Of a DNA stretch of 64,000 bases, positions 7,968 through 17,113 are shown in pieces; positions within the stretch are counted from its first letter, which is position 1, and the number at the start of each line of letters is the position of its first letter. The notes under the pieces were generated by a model that made no database searches, was not told the origin of the DNA, and saw nothing but the letters and a program-made list of their open reading frames with translations. The DNA lies in the NCBI RefSeq assembly GCF_001969385.1, contig NZ_CP014796.1, positions 3,427,501-3,491,500 of the forward strand, read 5' to 3'. The translations under genes were made by a program, and so were the position numbers. The stretch is from Salipiger profundus. Its GTDB lineage: Bacteria > Pseudomonadota > Alphaproteobacteria > Rhodobacterales > Rhodobacteraceae.

Positions 7968-9680
7968 ATGACGCGAGATTATTCACGCCTGCTGAAGCCG
8001 CGCTCGGTCGCCCTCCTGGGGTCTGAGAACTGGTGCCGTGACGTGATCTCCAACCTGCGCGAGATGGGATACGTCTGGGACATCTGGCCCGTGGTGCCGG
8101 GGGAACGCACGGTCGGCGGCCTTCGGGCCTTCGCGGCGGTCGAGGGGCTGCCCGACGCGCCGGACCTGGCCTTCGTCGGTGCCGAGGGCGAGGCGGCGGT
8201 GGCGCTGGTCGCGTCGCTGGCCGAGTTTGGAACCGGCGCGACGCTGGTGCCGGGCGAAGCCGACGCGGCAGAGCTTGCCAAGGCCGCTGGCGAGATGCTG
8301 CTGCTGGGGCCCGGTTGTCGCGGCATGATCAACGCCATGGAGCGTGCCGCGATCTGGGACGGGCCCCACGGCCTGCACCCGGTGCGGCGCGGGGTCGCCA
8401 TTCTTGCCCGCAGCCCGAGCCTTGCGCAGACGCTCACCATGCAGCGTCGTGGCCTGCCGATTGCCTGCATGGTGGTGGCCGCCCCGGGGCCGGCGCAGAC
8501 CCGCATGGCTGTTCTCGCGCGGGCGCTGCTCGAGGACGAGCGCATCACCGCGCTGGGGGTGCAGGCCGAGGATCTCGGCGGCCCCGAGCTGTTCCTGTCG
8601 CTCGCGCAGGTGGCGGAGCGGCTGGGTAAATCGGTCGTCGTGCTGCGCGCCGGCGAAGAGCCGGGCGCAACAGCGCTGATCGCGCGGGGCGGCATGGCCC
8701 GGGTGCGCACGCCCGAGGCGTTTCTCGAGGCGCTGAAGATCCTGCATGTCACCGGTGCGCTGCCCGCCAACACGCTGGCCGCGCTGTCCTTCGGGGGCTG
8801 CGCCGCAAGCCTGATCCGTGAACTCGGCACCGGTCGCGGGCTGAGCTTTCCCGCCTTTTCGCCGGCGCAGCAGCGGGCCTTGAGCGATGCGCTCGGGCTC
8901 GCGGAGCCGCCCGAGAACCCCATCGACGCCTTCGAGGCGGTGACCCTGCCTGCGCCGGAGCTGACCCGGATCGTGGTCGAGACCATGTCGGGACGGGCGG
9001 TGCTGACGCTTCTCGTCATGGAGTGCCCGCGCGAAGATCGATGCCCCGACGCCGCCTGGGATCATCTGGCCGAGGCCGCGGCCGACGCGCGCCACCGCGT
9101 CGGGATGCCGTTGGCGCTGGTCTCGACGCTGCCCGAGGGCATGCCCGAGGCACGCGCCGAGGCGCTCATGGCGCAGGGGCTCATCCCGCTTGCCGGTCTC
9201 GCCGCCGCCTTCGAGGCGCTGCAGGCCTGCGTCACGCTTGGCGGGCCGCTGCGGCATCCCGCGCCGCTCTTCATGCCGGTTGGCGGCACCGAGTCGGGCG
9301 AGGGGATCGACACCGCGCGGGTCCATGCGAGCCTTGCCGCCGAGGGCGTTGAGGTTGGCCCCGCGACCGATCCCGCCGAGCTGGAGCTGCGGCTGCACAT
9401 CGCGGCGCAACCGTCCTTTGGCTATGTCCTCGGGTTTTCCCGCGGGCTCGAGCGGGCCACCGGACTGCTGCCGTTGCGGGCGGGCGAGGCGCAGGCGCTG
9501 CTCGCGCAGTTGGGGCTCGACGCGCAGGCCGCCGCAGCGGTTGTTCCCGCGGTGCTCTCGGTGCAGGATTACGTGATTGCCCAGAATGGCGCGCTCGTCG
9601 AGCTAGAGCTGTCCTTAGATCCCGGTCAGACCGGCGGCGCGCGGGCGAGCGGCCTGCGCGTGCGCGCCGCAGGGGGCTGA
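7968..9680 (+). CDS. Degenerate NDP-forming acyl-CoA synthetase-like protein (probable pseudoenzyme)
   Basis: A 570-residue paralogue of the complete NDP-forming acyl-CoA synthetase at 51308-53359. The CoA-binding Rossmann start (LLKPRSVALLGSENWCRDV) and blocks such as LTMQRRGLPIA and EALKILHVTGAL are shared. Where the complete enzyme has SHTASLTGSNAG with the phosphorylated His, this one has only ARGGMARV, so the catalytic loop is deleted, and the C-terminal ATP-grasp part is short and unrecognisable. It probably does not make acyl-CoA; a binding or regulatory role is possible. An alternative start at 7923 has no ribosome-binding site. Glycerate kinase follows after 35 bp. Confidence 0.75.
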   Translation: MTRDYSRLLKPRSVALLGSENWCRDVISNLREMGYVWDIWPVVPGERTVGGLRAFAAVEGLPDAPDLAFVGAEGEAAVALVASLAEFGTGATLVPGEADAAELAKAAGEMLLLGPGCRGMINAMERAAIWDGPHGLHPVRRGVAILARSPSLAQTLTMQRRGLPIACMVVAAPGPAQTRMAVLARALLEDERITALGVQAEDLGGPELFLSLAQVAERLGKSVVVLRAGEEPGATALIARGGMARVRTPEAFLEALKILHVTGALPANTLAALSFGGCAASLIRELGTGRGLSFPAFSPAQQRALSDALGLAEPPENPIDAFEAVTLPAPELTRIVVETMSGRAVLTLLVMECPREDRCPDAAWDHLAEAAADARHRVGMPLALVSTLPEGMPEARAEALMAQGLIPLAGLAAAFEALQACVTLGGPLRHPAPLFMPVGGTESGEGIDTARVHASLAAEGVEVGPATDPAELELRLHIAAQPSFGYVLGFSRGLERATGLLPLRAGEAQALLAQLGLDAQAAAAVVPAVLSVQDYVIAQNGALVELELSLDPGQTGGARASGLRVRAAGG

Positions 9681-9715
9681 GACGACAGGCAGGGATCAGG
9701 CGAGGACCATCACGC

Positions 9716-10987
9716 ATGACGGACGAAACAGCATTCCTGACCCGGCTTTTCGAGGCCGCGGTCGCGGCGGCAGACCCGGAGCGCGCGCTGGCGCAGGCCA
9801 TGCCCGAGAAGCCGAAGGGGCGCACGGTGGTGATCGGTCTCGGCAAGGGGGCAGCCCAACTTGGCGCCGCCTTCGAGCGGCTCTGGGGCGCACCGGTGGA
9901 AGGTGTCGTCGTGACCCGCTACGGCTACGCCGCGCCCTGCCGGCACCTCAAGGTGATCGAGGCGGCGCATCCGGTCCCCGACGAGGCCGGTCTCGCCGCC
10001 AGCGACGCGCTGTTCGCGGCGGTCTCGGGGCTGACCGAGGACGATCTGGTGGTCGCGCTGGTCTGCGGCGGCGGCTCGGCGCTGCTGCCGGCCCCGCCCG
10101 AGGGGCTCACGCTCGCGGACGAGCAGGCGCTGAACCGGGCGCTGCTGGGCTCGGGCGCGCCGATCGGGGTGATGAACGCGATCCGCAAGCACGCCAGCCG
10201 GATCAAGGGCGGGCGGCTGGCCGCCGCCTGCGCGCCGGCGCGGGTGGTGAGCCTGATCGTGAGCGACGTGCCCGGCGACGACCCGGCGCAGGTGGCCTCC
10301 GGTCCGACCGTGCCGGACACGGTCGATGCCCGCGCCGCGCTGGGGATGATCTCGGCGTGGCGGATCGAGCTGCCCGGCAGGATCCTCGACCATATCCGCA
10401 GCCCTGCGTCGGCGGCACCGATGCCGGACGATGCCTGCTTCGCCCGCAACGAGGTGCATGTGGTCGCCTCGGCCCGCCTGTCGCTCGAAGCGGCGGCGCG
10501 CACCGCCGAGGCCGAGGGCATACCGGCCGCGATCCTGTCGGATTCGATCGAGGGCGAGGCGCGCGACGTGGGCCTCGTTCACGCCGCTGTCGCCCGCGAG
10601 GTTGCGGCCCGGGGCCGGCCGTTCACACCGCCCGTGGTGCTGCTGTCCGGCGGCGAGACAACGGTCACGCTGCGGGGAGACGGCGGCAAGGGCGGGCGCA
10701 ACACCGAGTTCCTGCTGGCCTTCGCCCATGCCATCGACGGCATCGACGGCATCCATGCGCTTTCGGCCGACACCGATGGCATCGACGGCACCGAGGACAA
10801 CGCCGGCGCCTTTGCAGACGGCACGGTCGCCGCAGCGCTGCGCGCAGGTGGCGAGGACGCGATGACGCTGCTCGGGCGGAATGCCGCCTGGGAGGCGTTT
10901 GACCGCGTCGGCGCGCTCTTCGTGCCGGGGCCCACCGGCACCAACGTCAATGACTTCCGCGCGATCCTGATCCGGTCGATGGACTGA
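9716..10987 (+). CDS. Glycerate 2-kinase (MOFRL/DUF4147 family)
   Basis: A 423-residue type-2 glycerate kinase, which phosphorylates D-glycerate to 2-phosphoglycerate with ATP. The DUF4147 domain shows VVIGLGKGAAQ, VCGGGSALL, NAIRKHASRIKGGRLA and IVSDVPGDDP. The C-terminal MOFRL domain carries LLSGGETTVT, GGKGGRNTEFLLAFA and ALSADTDGIDGTEDNAGA. Length and both domains are normal. It links hydroxypyruvate, tartrate or glycolate breakdown to glycolysis. It lies close downstream of the degenerate synthetase, with which it may be cotranscribed. Confidence 0.9.
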   Translation: MTDETAFLTRLFEAAVAAADPERALAQAMPEKPKGRTVVIGLGKGAAQLGAAFERLWGAPVEGVVVTRYGYAAPCRHLKVIEAAHPVPDEAGLAASDALFAAVSGLTEDDLVVALVCGGGSALLPAPPEGLTLADEQALNRALLGSGAPIGVMNAIRKHASRIKGGRLAAACAPARVVSLIVSDVPGDDPAQVASGPTVPDTVDARAALGMISAWRIELPGRILDHIRSPASAAPMPDDACFARNEVHVVASARLSLEAAARTAEAEGIPAAILSDSIEGEARDVGLVHAAVAREVAARGRPFTPPVVLLSGGETTVTLRGDGGKGGRNTEFLLAFAHAIDGIDGIHALSADTDGIDGTEDNAGAFADGTVAAALRAGGEDAMTLLGRNAAWEAFDRVGALFVPGPTGTNVNDFRAILIRSMD

Positions 10988-10997
10988 GGTGGGCGGC

Positions 10998-11603
10998 TCA
11001 CTCGGCGGCCTGCGCCGCTTCCCACGCCTGCCACGCCTCTGGCGTGTCCAGATCGGTGAGCGCGCGGCGACCGGGCAGCGGCACGTCGCGCACCCGGTGG
11101 ATGTTCGCCGCCAGCACCGCCTTCGCGCCCATGTCGCCGCTGAGCGCCAAGAGCGCCGGAAAACAGTCGCGCGGGAAAAGCACCGGGTGGCCGGGCGTGC
11201 CGTCCTCGGCGGTGCCGCGCTGCAGGGTGGCCTGCGGCATCGCGCGATAGGCGGCGATGACCGCCGCAAGATCCTGCGCGGTAAGGTCCGGCATGTCGGC
11301 GGGCAGCACCATCAGCGCGTCGATGCCCTGCGGCAGCAGTCCGACCCCCCGCCGCAGCGACGACGACATACCGAGATGAGCGTCGGGCACCGCGACCAGT
11401 TGCACGGGAAGCCCCTGAAGCGCCGCGGCACGCGGGTGGTCATGGTCGGGCAGGGTCACCACGACATGATCGGCGGCCCGAAGCGCCTCCTGCGCCTGTC
11501 GGCGCAGCAAGGGCAGGCCTTCGACCTCGCGCAGAAGCTTGTCGGCCCCGCGCATCCGGCGACTGGCGCCGGCCGCGGGAATCAATACGGCTGTTCCTCC
11601 CAT
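10998..11603 (-). CDS. MocA/MobA-like nucleotidyltransferase
   Basis: A 201-residue protein starting MGGTAVLIPAAGASRRMRGADKLL (cited in two parts: IPAAGASRRMRG, then ADKLL), the nucleotide-binding signature of MobA-like NTP transferases. LMVLPADMPDL holds the metal-binding Asp. The family includes MocA, which adds CMP to molybdopterin in xanthine-oxidase-type cofactors; no molybdoenzyme lies nearby, though a CoxD-like gene is 5 kb away. An alternative ATG 18 bp upstream exists; the chosen one has AAGG at useful spacing. It is convergent with the glycerate kinase, only 10 bp apart. Confidence 0.75.
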   Translation of the reverse strand: MGGTAVLIPAAGASRRMRGADKLLREVEGLPLLRRQAQEALRAADHVVVTLPDHDHPRAAALQGLPVQLVAVPDAHLGMSSSLRRGVGLLPQGIDALMVLPADMPDLTAQDLAAVIAAYRAMPQATLQRGTAEDGTPGHPVLFPRDCFPALLALSGDMGAKAVLAANIHRVRDVPLPGRRALTDLDTPEAWQAWEAAQAAE

Positions 11604-11814
11604 GGGGCCCTTATAGCGCAAACAACCGGAGCGCGTGCAGGATTTCTGCGCGGGTCAAGGTGACTCCTGTTGACGCTACCGGGGGGCAGGGGATTAAGGT
11701 ATATTTTCCGCGCAACTTTCGGCCGAAACCGGGGCCGCCGCGCACCGATGGTTGACCCGCAATCGCCTGTCCGTAGGGTGTACCGCCGGGAAATCGAACG
11801 AAGGCGCTTTTCCA

Positions 11815-13002
11815 ATGGTCATGCCGATCAAACCCGAGAACGAAGCCGAGCGGCTCGCCGAGCTGCACAGTTTCGGTGTGCTCGATACCGCGCCCGACCC
11901 CGCGTTCGACGAGGTCGTGGACCTTCTGGCGAGCATGCTCGACATGCCGGTGACGCTTATCAGCCTCGTGGACGAACACCGCCAGTGGTTCCGTGCGCGC
12001 CATGGCTTCGAGCCCTCCGAGACCCCGCTCGACCAGTCGATCTGTGGCCATGCCATCCTCGATGACGGGCTGCTGGTGATCGAGGACACGCTCGCCGATC
12101 CGCGGACCGCCGACAACCCGCTCTGCTGCGGCACGCTGTCGGACATGCGGTTCTACGCCGGCGCGCCGCTCGTCACCCGGTCGGGGCATCGCATTGGCAC
12201 ATTGTGCGTACTCGACACCGTGCCCCGGCAACTCTCGCAACGCCAGAAGAAGCTTATCCTGGTGATGGCCCGGCAGGTCATGCGCCAGCTCGACCTTCAG
12301 CGTGCCCTGCGCAACAAGGAAATCTTGCGCGGCGAGATCGACCACCGGGTCAAGAACTCGCTGCAAACCGTCGCGTCGACCATCCGGCTCTACCGGGCCC
12401 GGCTGGACAGCGACGATGCGCGCGAGGCGCTGGATGCCGTGGCGCGGCGGGTCGACGCGATCTCGCAGCTGCATGCCGAGCTGAACCTCACCTCGAAGAT
12501 GCATCATGTCGGGCTCGACACCTATCTCGAGCGGGTGGGGCATCTGCTGCAAAGGCAGGCGCCGTCGGGCACACGGATCGAGACCTACGCCGAGGCGCTG
12601 GAGGTCGACTCGCGCGTGGCGGCGTCGCTGGGGATCATCGCCAACGAGTTCGCGGCCAATGCGACCAAGTATGCCCACCCCGAGCAGGGCGAGCCGCTGC
12701 AGATCCGCTTTTCGCTGAACCGGACCGGCGTGAACCAAATGACGCTGGTCTGCGAGGACAACGGCGTCCACCGTCTTGTTTCAGAGGAAGACAGCGTGCC
12801 GGAGTGGTCCTCGACGGCGCTCGGTGGTCGCATGATGGAGGCCGCGGCGGCACAGGTCGGCGGGCGGCTCGACCAGCGCCGCGAGCCGCACGGCTACGTG
12901 CTGCGCGCAGAGCTTCCGATCGAGCTGAGCGCCGAGTCGTCGGGCAATTCCGACGGCGTCAGCGGGACAGCGTTTCGAGAGGCCGCACGCGCAGCCGAGT
13001 GA
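11815..13002 (+). CDS. GAF-domain sensor histidine kinase (HisKA_2 type)
   Basis: A 395-residue soluble kinase. An N-terminal GAF domain (about residues 20-160, with DQSICGHAIL and GHRIGTLCVLD) resembles those preceding light or redox sensing kinases. The phosphoacceptor box EIDHRVKNSLQTVAS (about 185-199) is of the HisKA_2/HWE group, and the ATPase N-box is IIANEFAANATKYA. No response regulator is adjacent. The start is ATG 11815; another ATG lies 6 bases downstream. The last 44 bp overlap the end of the convergent CorC gene. Confidence 0.85.
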   Translation: MVMPIKPENEAERLAELHSFGVLDTAPDPAFDEVVDLLASMLDMPVTLISLVDEHRQWFRARHGFEPSETPLDQSICGHAILDDGLLVIEDTLADPRTADNPLCCGTLSDMRFYAGAPLVTRSGHRIGTLCVLDTVPRQLSQRQKKLILVMARQVMRQLDLQRALRNKEILRGEIDHRVKNSLQTVASTIRLYRARLDSDDAREALDAVARRVDAISQLHAELNLTSKMHHVGLDTYLERVGHLLQRQAPSGTRIETYAEALEVDSRVAASLGIIANEFAANATKYAHPEQGEPLQIRFSLNRTGVNQMTLVCEDNGVHRLVSEEDSVPEWSSTALGGRMMEAAAAQVGGRLDQRREPHGYVLRAELPIELSAESSGNSDGVSGTAFREAARAAE

Positions 13003-14293
13003 TCCGGTTGTTCTCGCGCTCCATGACCTCGAAGCGGAAGCCGTGGAAGCTGAAGCGCTGGCCCACGGTCGGGATCATCTGGGCCTCGTGAATCACCAGC
13101 CCGGCGATGGTGTTGGCCTCGTCGTCGGGCAGGGACCAGTCGGTCGCACGGTTGAGATCGCGGATGGTCATCGCACCGTCGAGCCAGAACCAGCCATCCT
13201 CGCCGGCCTTTACCTGGTGCTCGGCATCCGGGTCGTGCTCGTCGGTGATCTCGCCGACGATTTCCTCAAGGATGTCCTCGAGCGTGATCAGCCCCTCGAG
13301 CGAGCCGTATTCGTCGACCACCAGCGCGAAATGGGTATGCTTGCGCAGGAAGTTCCGCATCTGGTCGGCCAGCGTCGTGGTGTCGGGGACGAAGTAGGGC
13401 TTCATCATCACGTCGGAAATGGCGAAGACGTCGAGCGCCTCGGAAGCCTTGTCGCCGGCCTCAGAAATGGTCTCGTAGAGGGCGCGCATCAGGTCCTTGG
13501 CGTGGGCGACGCCGATGATGTTCTCCTGGTCGCCCTTGTAGATCGGAAGGCGCGTGTAGTTGCTTTCGAGGATCTGCTGCAGGATCGCGCGCGGCTCGGC
13601 CTCGGCGTCGACCATCTCGATGTTCGAGCGGTGCAGCATGATCTCCTCGACGGTGCGCTCGGCAAGGTCCAGCGCCCCGAGGATACGGTCGCGGTCCTCC
13701 TTCTCGACCACGCCCTCGGAGTGGCCGAGTTGCAGCGCGCCGGCGATTTCCTCGCGCACGGCGAGGATCTGGCTGTCGGGATCGGTCTGCACGCCCACCA
13801 GCCGCAGCAGCATCCTCACCAGCGCGCGGATCGCGCCGACGATGGGCGAGAACACGAGGATGATGAGCGAGATCGGCCGCGCCACCCCGGCGGCGGCCGT
13901 CTCGGGATTGGTGATGGCATAGGTCTTCGGCAGCACCTCGGCGAAGATCAGCACCAGCAGCGTCATGACGAGCGTGGCAAGTGCGACGCCGCTGTCGCCG
14001 AAGAGCGCGGTGAAAAGCGCGGTCGCCAGCGAGGTGGCGAGGATGTTCACGAGGTTGTTGCCGAGCAGCACCGAGCCGATCAGGCGTTCGCTGTCCTCGG
14101 TGATCTTCAGCGCGGTCTGGGCACCCTTCGAGCCGCGGTCCTGTGCGGCCCGCAGCTTGCCGCGCGATGCGGCGGTCAGCGCGGTCTCGGATCCCGAGAA
14201 GAAGGCCGACATCAGGATCAGGAGGATGATCGCTCCGCCGGTGATCCAGAGAGCTGCGTCGAATCCTGCGGTGGCGGCGGTGCTGGCGTCCAT
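12959..14293 (-). CDS. HlyC/CorC-family (CNNM/CBS) membrane protein
   Basis: A 444-residue protein with an N-terminal DUF21/CNNM membrane domain (segments near residues 12-32, 85-120 and 135-160; SAFFSGSETALTAAS motif), a CBS pair (TRLPIYKGDQENIIGVAHAKD and FALVVDEYGSLEGLITLEDILEE) and the C-terminal CorC_HlyC domain. These proteins are thought to export Mg2+/Co2+ or resist divalent metal stress. In this lineage it usually precedes xerD and the aro genes, as here. The 3' end overlaps the convergent histidine kinase by 44 bp. Confidence 0.9.
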   Translation of the reverse strand: MDASTAATAGFDAALWITGGAIILLILMSAFFSGSETALTAASRGKLRAAQDRGSKGAQTALKITEDSERLIGSVLLGNNLVNILATSLATALFTALFGDSGVALATLVMTLLVLIFAEVLPKTYAITNPETAAAGVARPISLIILVFSPIVGAIRALVRMLLRLVGVQTDPDSQILAVREEIAGALQLGHSEGVVEKEDRDRILGALDLAERTVEEIMLHRSNIEMVDAEAEPRAILQQILESNYTRLPIYKGDQENIIGVAHAKDLMRALYETISEAGDKASEALDVFAISDVMMKPYFVPDTTTLADQMRNFLRKHTHFALVVDEYGSLEGLITLEDILEEIVGEITDEHDPDAEHQVKAGEDGWFWLDGAMTIRDLNRATDWSLPDDEANTIAGLVIHEAQMIPTVGQRFSFHGFRFEVMERENNRITRLRVRPLETLSR

Positions 14294-14377
14294 GATCTTT
14301 CGCTGTGTTGTGTGGTCCGGAGGGTTATGGGGGTGGCGTCGCGCGGGTTCAAGGCCCGCGTCCCGGCGCGGGCCCCG

Positions 14378-15304
14378 TCAGTCGCGGGCGAGTGGATGGT
14401 GGGTCATCACCAGCTCGCGCAGCCGTTCCTCGAGAACATGGGTGTAGATCTCGGTGGTGGCCACGTCGGCGTGGCCGAGGAAGGTCTGGATTGCGCGCAG
14501 GTCGGCGCCGTTCTCGAGAAGATGCGTCGCGAAGGCATGGCGCAGGGTGTGCGGCGTGACCTTCGCGGGGGACACCCCGGCGGTCACCGCGATTTCCTTG
14601 ATGAGCAGGTAGAAGGCGTGGCGGGTCAGGTGCCCGGCCTTGCCGCGCGAGGGAAACAGGAAGCTCGATCCGGACAGGCCCTTGGAGCGAGCAAGATCGT
14701 CGAGCGCGTCGCGCCGCTCGAGCCAGTTGCGCAGCGCCTCGCGCGCGGGCGGCGACAGCGGCACCATGCGCTCGCGTCCGCCCTTGCCACGGATGAGCAG
14801 CATGCGCGGATCGCCGCGTGTGGCCGAGACGGGCAGGGTGACGAGCTCGGTGACCCGCATCCCGGTGGCGTAGAGGATCTGCATCAGGCAGGCGTTGCGC
14901 AGCTTGTCGTCGCCGGTGCGCCCGTGCTCGCAGGCGGCATCGAGCAGACGGTCGACTTCCTCGACCGAAAGCGTCTTCGGCAGTCGCTTCGGCTTGCCGG
15001 GTCCCGAGATCTGCACTGCCGGGTTGTCCTCGCGCAGACCCTCCTCGAAGGCGAAGCGGTAGAGCTGCTTGATCGACGACAGCCGCCGGGCGCGGGTGGA
15101 GACCGCAAGGCCCTGCGCCTCGCAGTCGATCAGGTAGGCCTCGACGTCGCCGCGTTGCGCGCCGTCGAGGCCAAGGCCGCGCTCGGCGAGCCAGTCGCAG
15201 AAATTCGACAGGTCGCGGGCATAGGCTGCGGTGGTGTTGTCGGCGGCGCCGCGTTCGGCGGCCTGTGCCTCGAGAAAGCTTTCGGTCCAGCGCGCCGAGA
15301 TCAC
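14378..15304 (-). CDS. xerD: Site-specific tyrosine recombinase XerD
   Basis: A 308-residue tyrosine recombinase for chromosome dimer resolution at dif with XerC. The N-terminal SAM-like domain covers about residues 1-95. The catalytic domain holds ATGMRVTELVTL (Arg), GKGGRERMVPL (Lys), HTLRHAFATHLLENGADLRA (His-x-x-Arg), LGHADVATTEIYTH (His and Tyr). The start is GTG at 15304, which overlaps the upstream stop as GTGA and gives the expected family length; no in-frame ATG fits. Confidence 0.9.
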   Translation of the reverse strand: MISARWTESFLEAQAAERGAADNTTAAYARDLSNFCDWLAERGLGLDGAQRGDVEAYLIDCEAQGLAVSTRARRLSSIKQLYRFAFEEGLREDNPAVQISGPGKPKRLPKTLSVEEVDRLLDAACEHGRTGDDKLRNACLMQILYATGMRVTELVTLPVSATRGDPRMLLIRGKGGRERMVPLSPPAREALRNWLERRDALDDLARSKGLSGSSFLFPSRGKAGHLTRHAFYLLIKEIAVTAGVSPAKVTPHTLRHAFATHLLENGADLRAIQTFLGHADVATTEIYTHVLEERLRELVMTHHPLARD

Positions 15305-16878
15305 CGCAACGCTCCTTCGTCGTCGAGGATCAGCAGCTGGATCGCGGCGCGTCGGGCGGTGTCTTCGAGCCCGACGGCGCGCAGCGTCGCCAGCGCCTCG
15401 GTCAGGTTCGCGTGGTTGCCGGCGGCACCGAAGGAAAACAGTGCCATGGCGCGCAGGATCGCCTCGCCCAGCTTGCCCTGCTGCAACAGCCGCGCGAGCG
15501 CAGGGGGCGGCGAGGGATCGTCCCACGCGCGCGCCACGGCGGCCTCGATCGCGGTGTCGGGCATCGGGTCGGGAACGTCGCCCCGGGCGATGGCGGCGGT
15601 CGTCGCGAGCCGGCCGCTCGGGGCATCGAGCGCGCGGGCGGCGGTCTCGTAGTCGGTCGACAGCAGCGCGGCCTTCTGCGCGAGTGCCTGCGCGCGGTCG
15701 TCGAGTTCGATCTCGGCCAGACGGGTGCCGAAGAGCTCCGCCAGCGGCACCAGCAGCCCGGCGCTGCGCATCTGCGGCCAGACCTCGAGCAGCGCCGGCC
15801 CGACGAGATCGGCGCGGCCGCCGTCGAGCGCGCTGTCGAACTTCTGCACCGCCGCGACACGGTCCCAGACCCCGCCAGAGGCAGCAGCTCGGCGGTCGGA
15901 ATAGTAGCCGAGCAGCCGGTTCGGCTCGAGCGCGCCATGTCGTGCGAGCCGTTCGGCAGCGAGAAGCTGTGCTCGCCAGCCACTGTTGCCGGAGAGGTCC
16001 GCCGCCGCGAAGGCGGGCGGCAGTGGCTGTGTGGGCAGCGCCTCGCCGACCATTTCGAACAGACGGAACTGCAGCGGCGTCGGCTGCGCCGGAGGCGGCA
16101 CCGGGTCGGCCCCGTCGACGAGCGAGGGCTCGAGGTAACGGGTCAGCAGCTCGACGTCGCGACCGTTGATCCGCCCGAGCGCGCGGGCGGTGCCCAGCAC
16201 CGTGACCGCGTGATCCCAGTCGCCCAGCCGGGCGTCGCAGTAGATCCGCGTCGGCAGGTCGTCGGAGAGGTCGGGCTGGGCCTTCAGCGCCTCGCAGGGC
16301 TCGGTACCGTTGCCCGACAGCAGCGACAGGTCGAACCAGCGCTCGAACAGCGCGGGTGAGCTGTCGCCGCCGGCACGCTCCAGCAGAGCGAGGGCCGGAT
16401 CGACGGCGCCCTCGGCCCGCAGCCGGTCGAGCCGGGCAAGCAGCAGCGTCGCGTCTTCGCCCGAGCCGCGCGGTGCGTCGGCCTCGGCCAGCAGCAACGT
16501 GTAGAGCAGCGCCCAGAGCGCCGGCACCGCCGGTTCGACCTCGGTCAGCAGCGGCGCGATCGTCTCGGCCTCGCTGTTCTGCCAGAGCCCGCGCGGCAGC
16601 CCGGTGACCGATGTCGGCAACAGTCCCACGGCATCGGGGACGGGCCCGCCGAGCGGCGAGACGTCGACCTCCGGGCGCGTGCCGGAACTGGCCACCGGCG
16701 GCTCGTCGCGCGGCGCGGCGGGGCGGGGGCCCTGGAACAGCGGATCGGGCCGCAGCACCAGGGGCGCATTGCCGCCGCCCTGGCCGTTCAGCCAGTCGAT
16801 TGCCGACATCGGTGCATCCTGTGCCGACGCGGCCTGCGCGGCGACAATGGCTGCGATCAGGAGGGACTTACTGCGCAT
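15301..16878 (-). CDS. Conserved secreted hypothetical protein, helical-repeat type
   Basis: A 525-residue protein with a signal peptide (MRSKSLLIAAIVAAQAASAQ, cleavage near residue 19), a proline-rich linker and then an Ala/Leu-rich series of amphipathic helices resembling TPR or Sel1-like solenoids, though no clear repeat consensus is visible. I do not recognise a named family. The gene sits between a 49-residue membrane protein and xerD, overlapping both, in the neighbourhood common to Rhodobacteraceae. A periplasmic scaffold role is possible. Confidence 0.75.
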   Translation of the reverse strand: MRSKSLLIAAIVAAQAASAQDAPMSAIDWLNGQGGGNAPLVLRPDPLFQGPRPAAPRDEPPVASSGTRPEVDVSPLGGPVPDAVGLLPTSVTGLPRGLWQNSEAETIAPLLTEVEPAVPALWALLYTLLLAEADAPRGSGEDATLLLARLDRLRAEGAVDPALALLERAGGDSSPALFERWFDLSLLSGNGTEPCEALKAQPDLSDDLPTRIYCDARLGDWDHAVTVLGTARALGRINGRDVELLTRYLEPSLVDGADPVPPPAQPTPLQFRLFEMVGEALPTQPLPPAFAAADLSGNSGWRAQLLAAERLARHGALEPNRLLGYYSDRRAAASGGVWDRVAAVQKFDSALDGGRADLVGPALLEVWPQMRSAGLLVPLAELFGTRLAEIELDDRAQALAQKAALLSTDYETAARALDAPSGRLATTAAIARGDVPDPMPDTAIEAAVARAWDDPSPPPALARLLQQGKLGEAILRAMALFSFGAAGNHANLTEALATLRAVGLEDTARRAAIQLLILDDEGALR

Positions 16879-17017
16879 CGAGCTCCACGGGCGTGCGAAT
16901 CTCCGTCTGGGGCGGAGAGAAGTCGGCGCCGAAGAACGGGCCGACGTAGGCATAGCCTACCAGCGCGATCCCGCCGAGTATGACAAGGATGAAGAGCCAT
17001 TTGATGATACGTCCCAT
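16868..17017 (-). CDS. Small single-pass membrane protein, 49 aa
   Basis: A 49-residue reading frame, translated as MGRIIKWLFILVILGGIALV followed by GYAYVGPFFGADFSPPQTEI and RTPVELDAQ. One membrane helix spans about residues 6-25 and the rest is a proline-containing periplasmic tail. Its stop overlaps the start of the 525-residue secreted protein by 11 bp, which implies coupling. It is likely real because the frame fills the gap to aroK and has a plausible helix-then-tail design. Function unknown. Confidence 0.65.
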   Translation of the reverse strand: MGRIIKWLFILVILGGIALVGYAYVGPFFGADFSPPQTEIRTPVELDAQ

Positions 17018-17113
17018 GCGTGCTGTCGTCCTGCCTCGTGCCTTTTTCTGAACTTATACCTAGCCTTTTCGGGAAACTCACGTCATTCACGGCCCTGAAA
17101 GGCAGAATTGGCG

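Noticed and set aside
13043..15652. 869-residue plus-strand open frame
   Set aside because: It is antisense to CorC and xerD, which have clear motifs. Long antisense frames are common in this GC-rich DNA.
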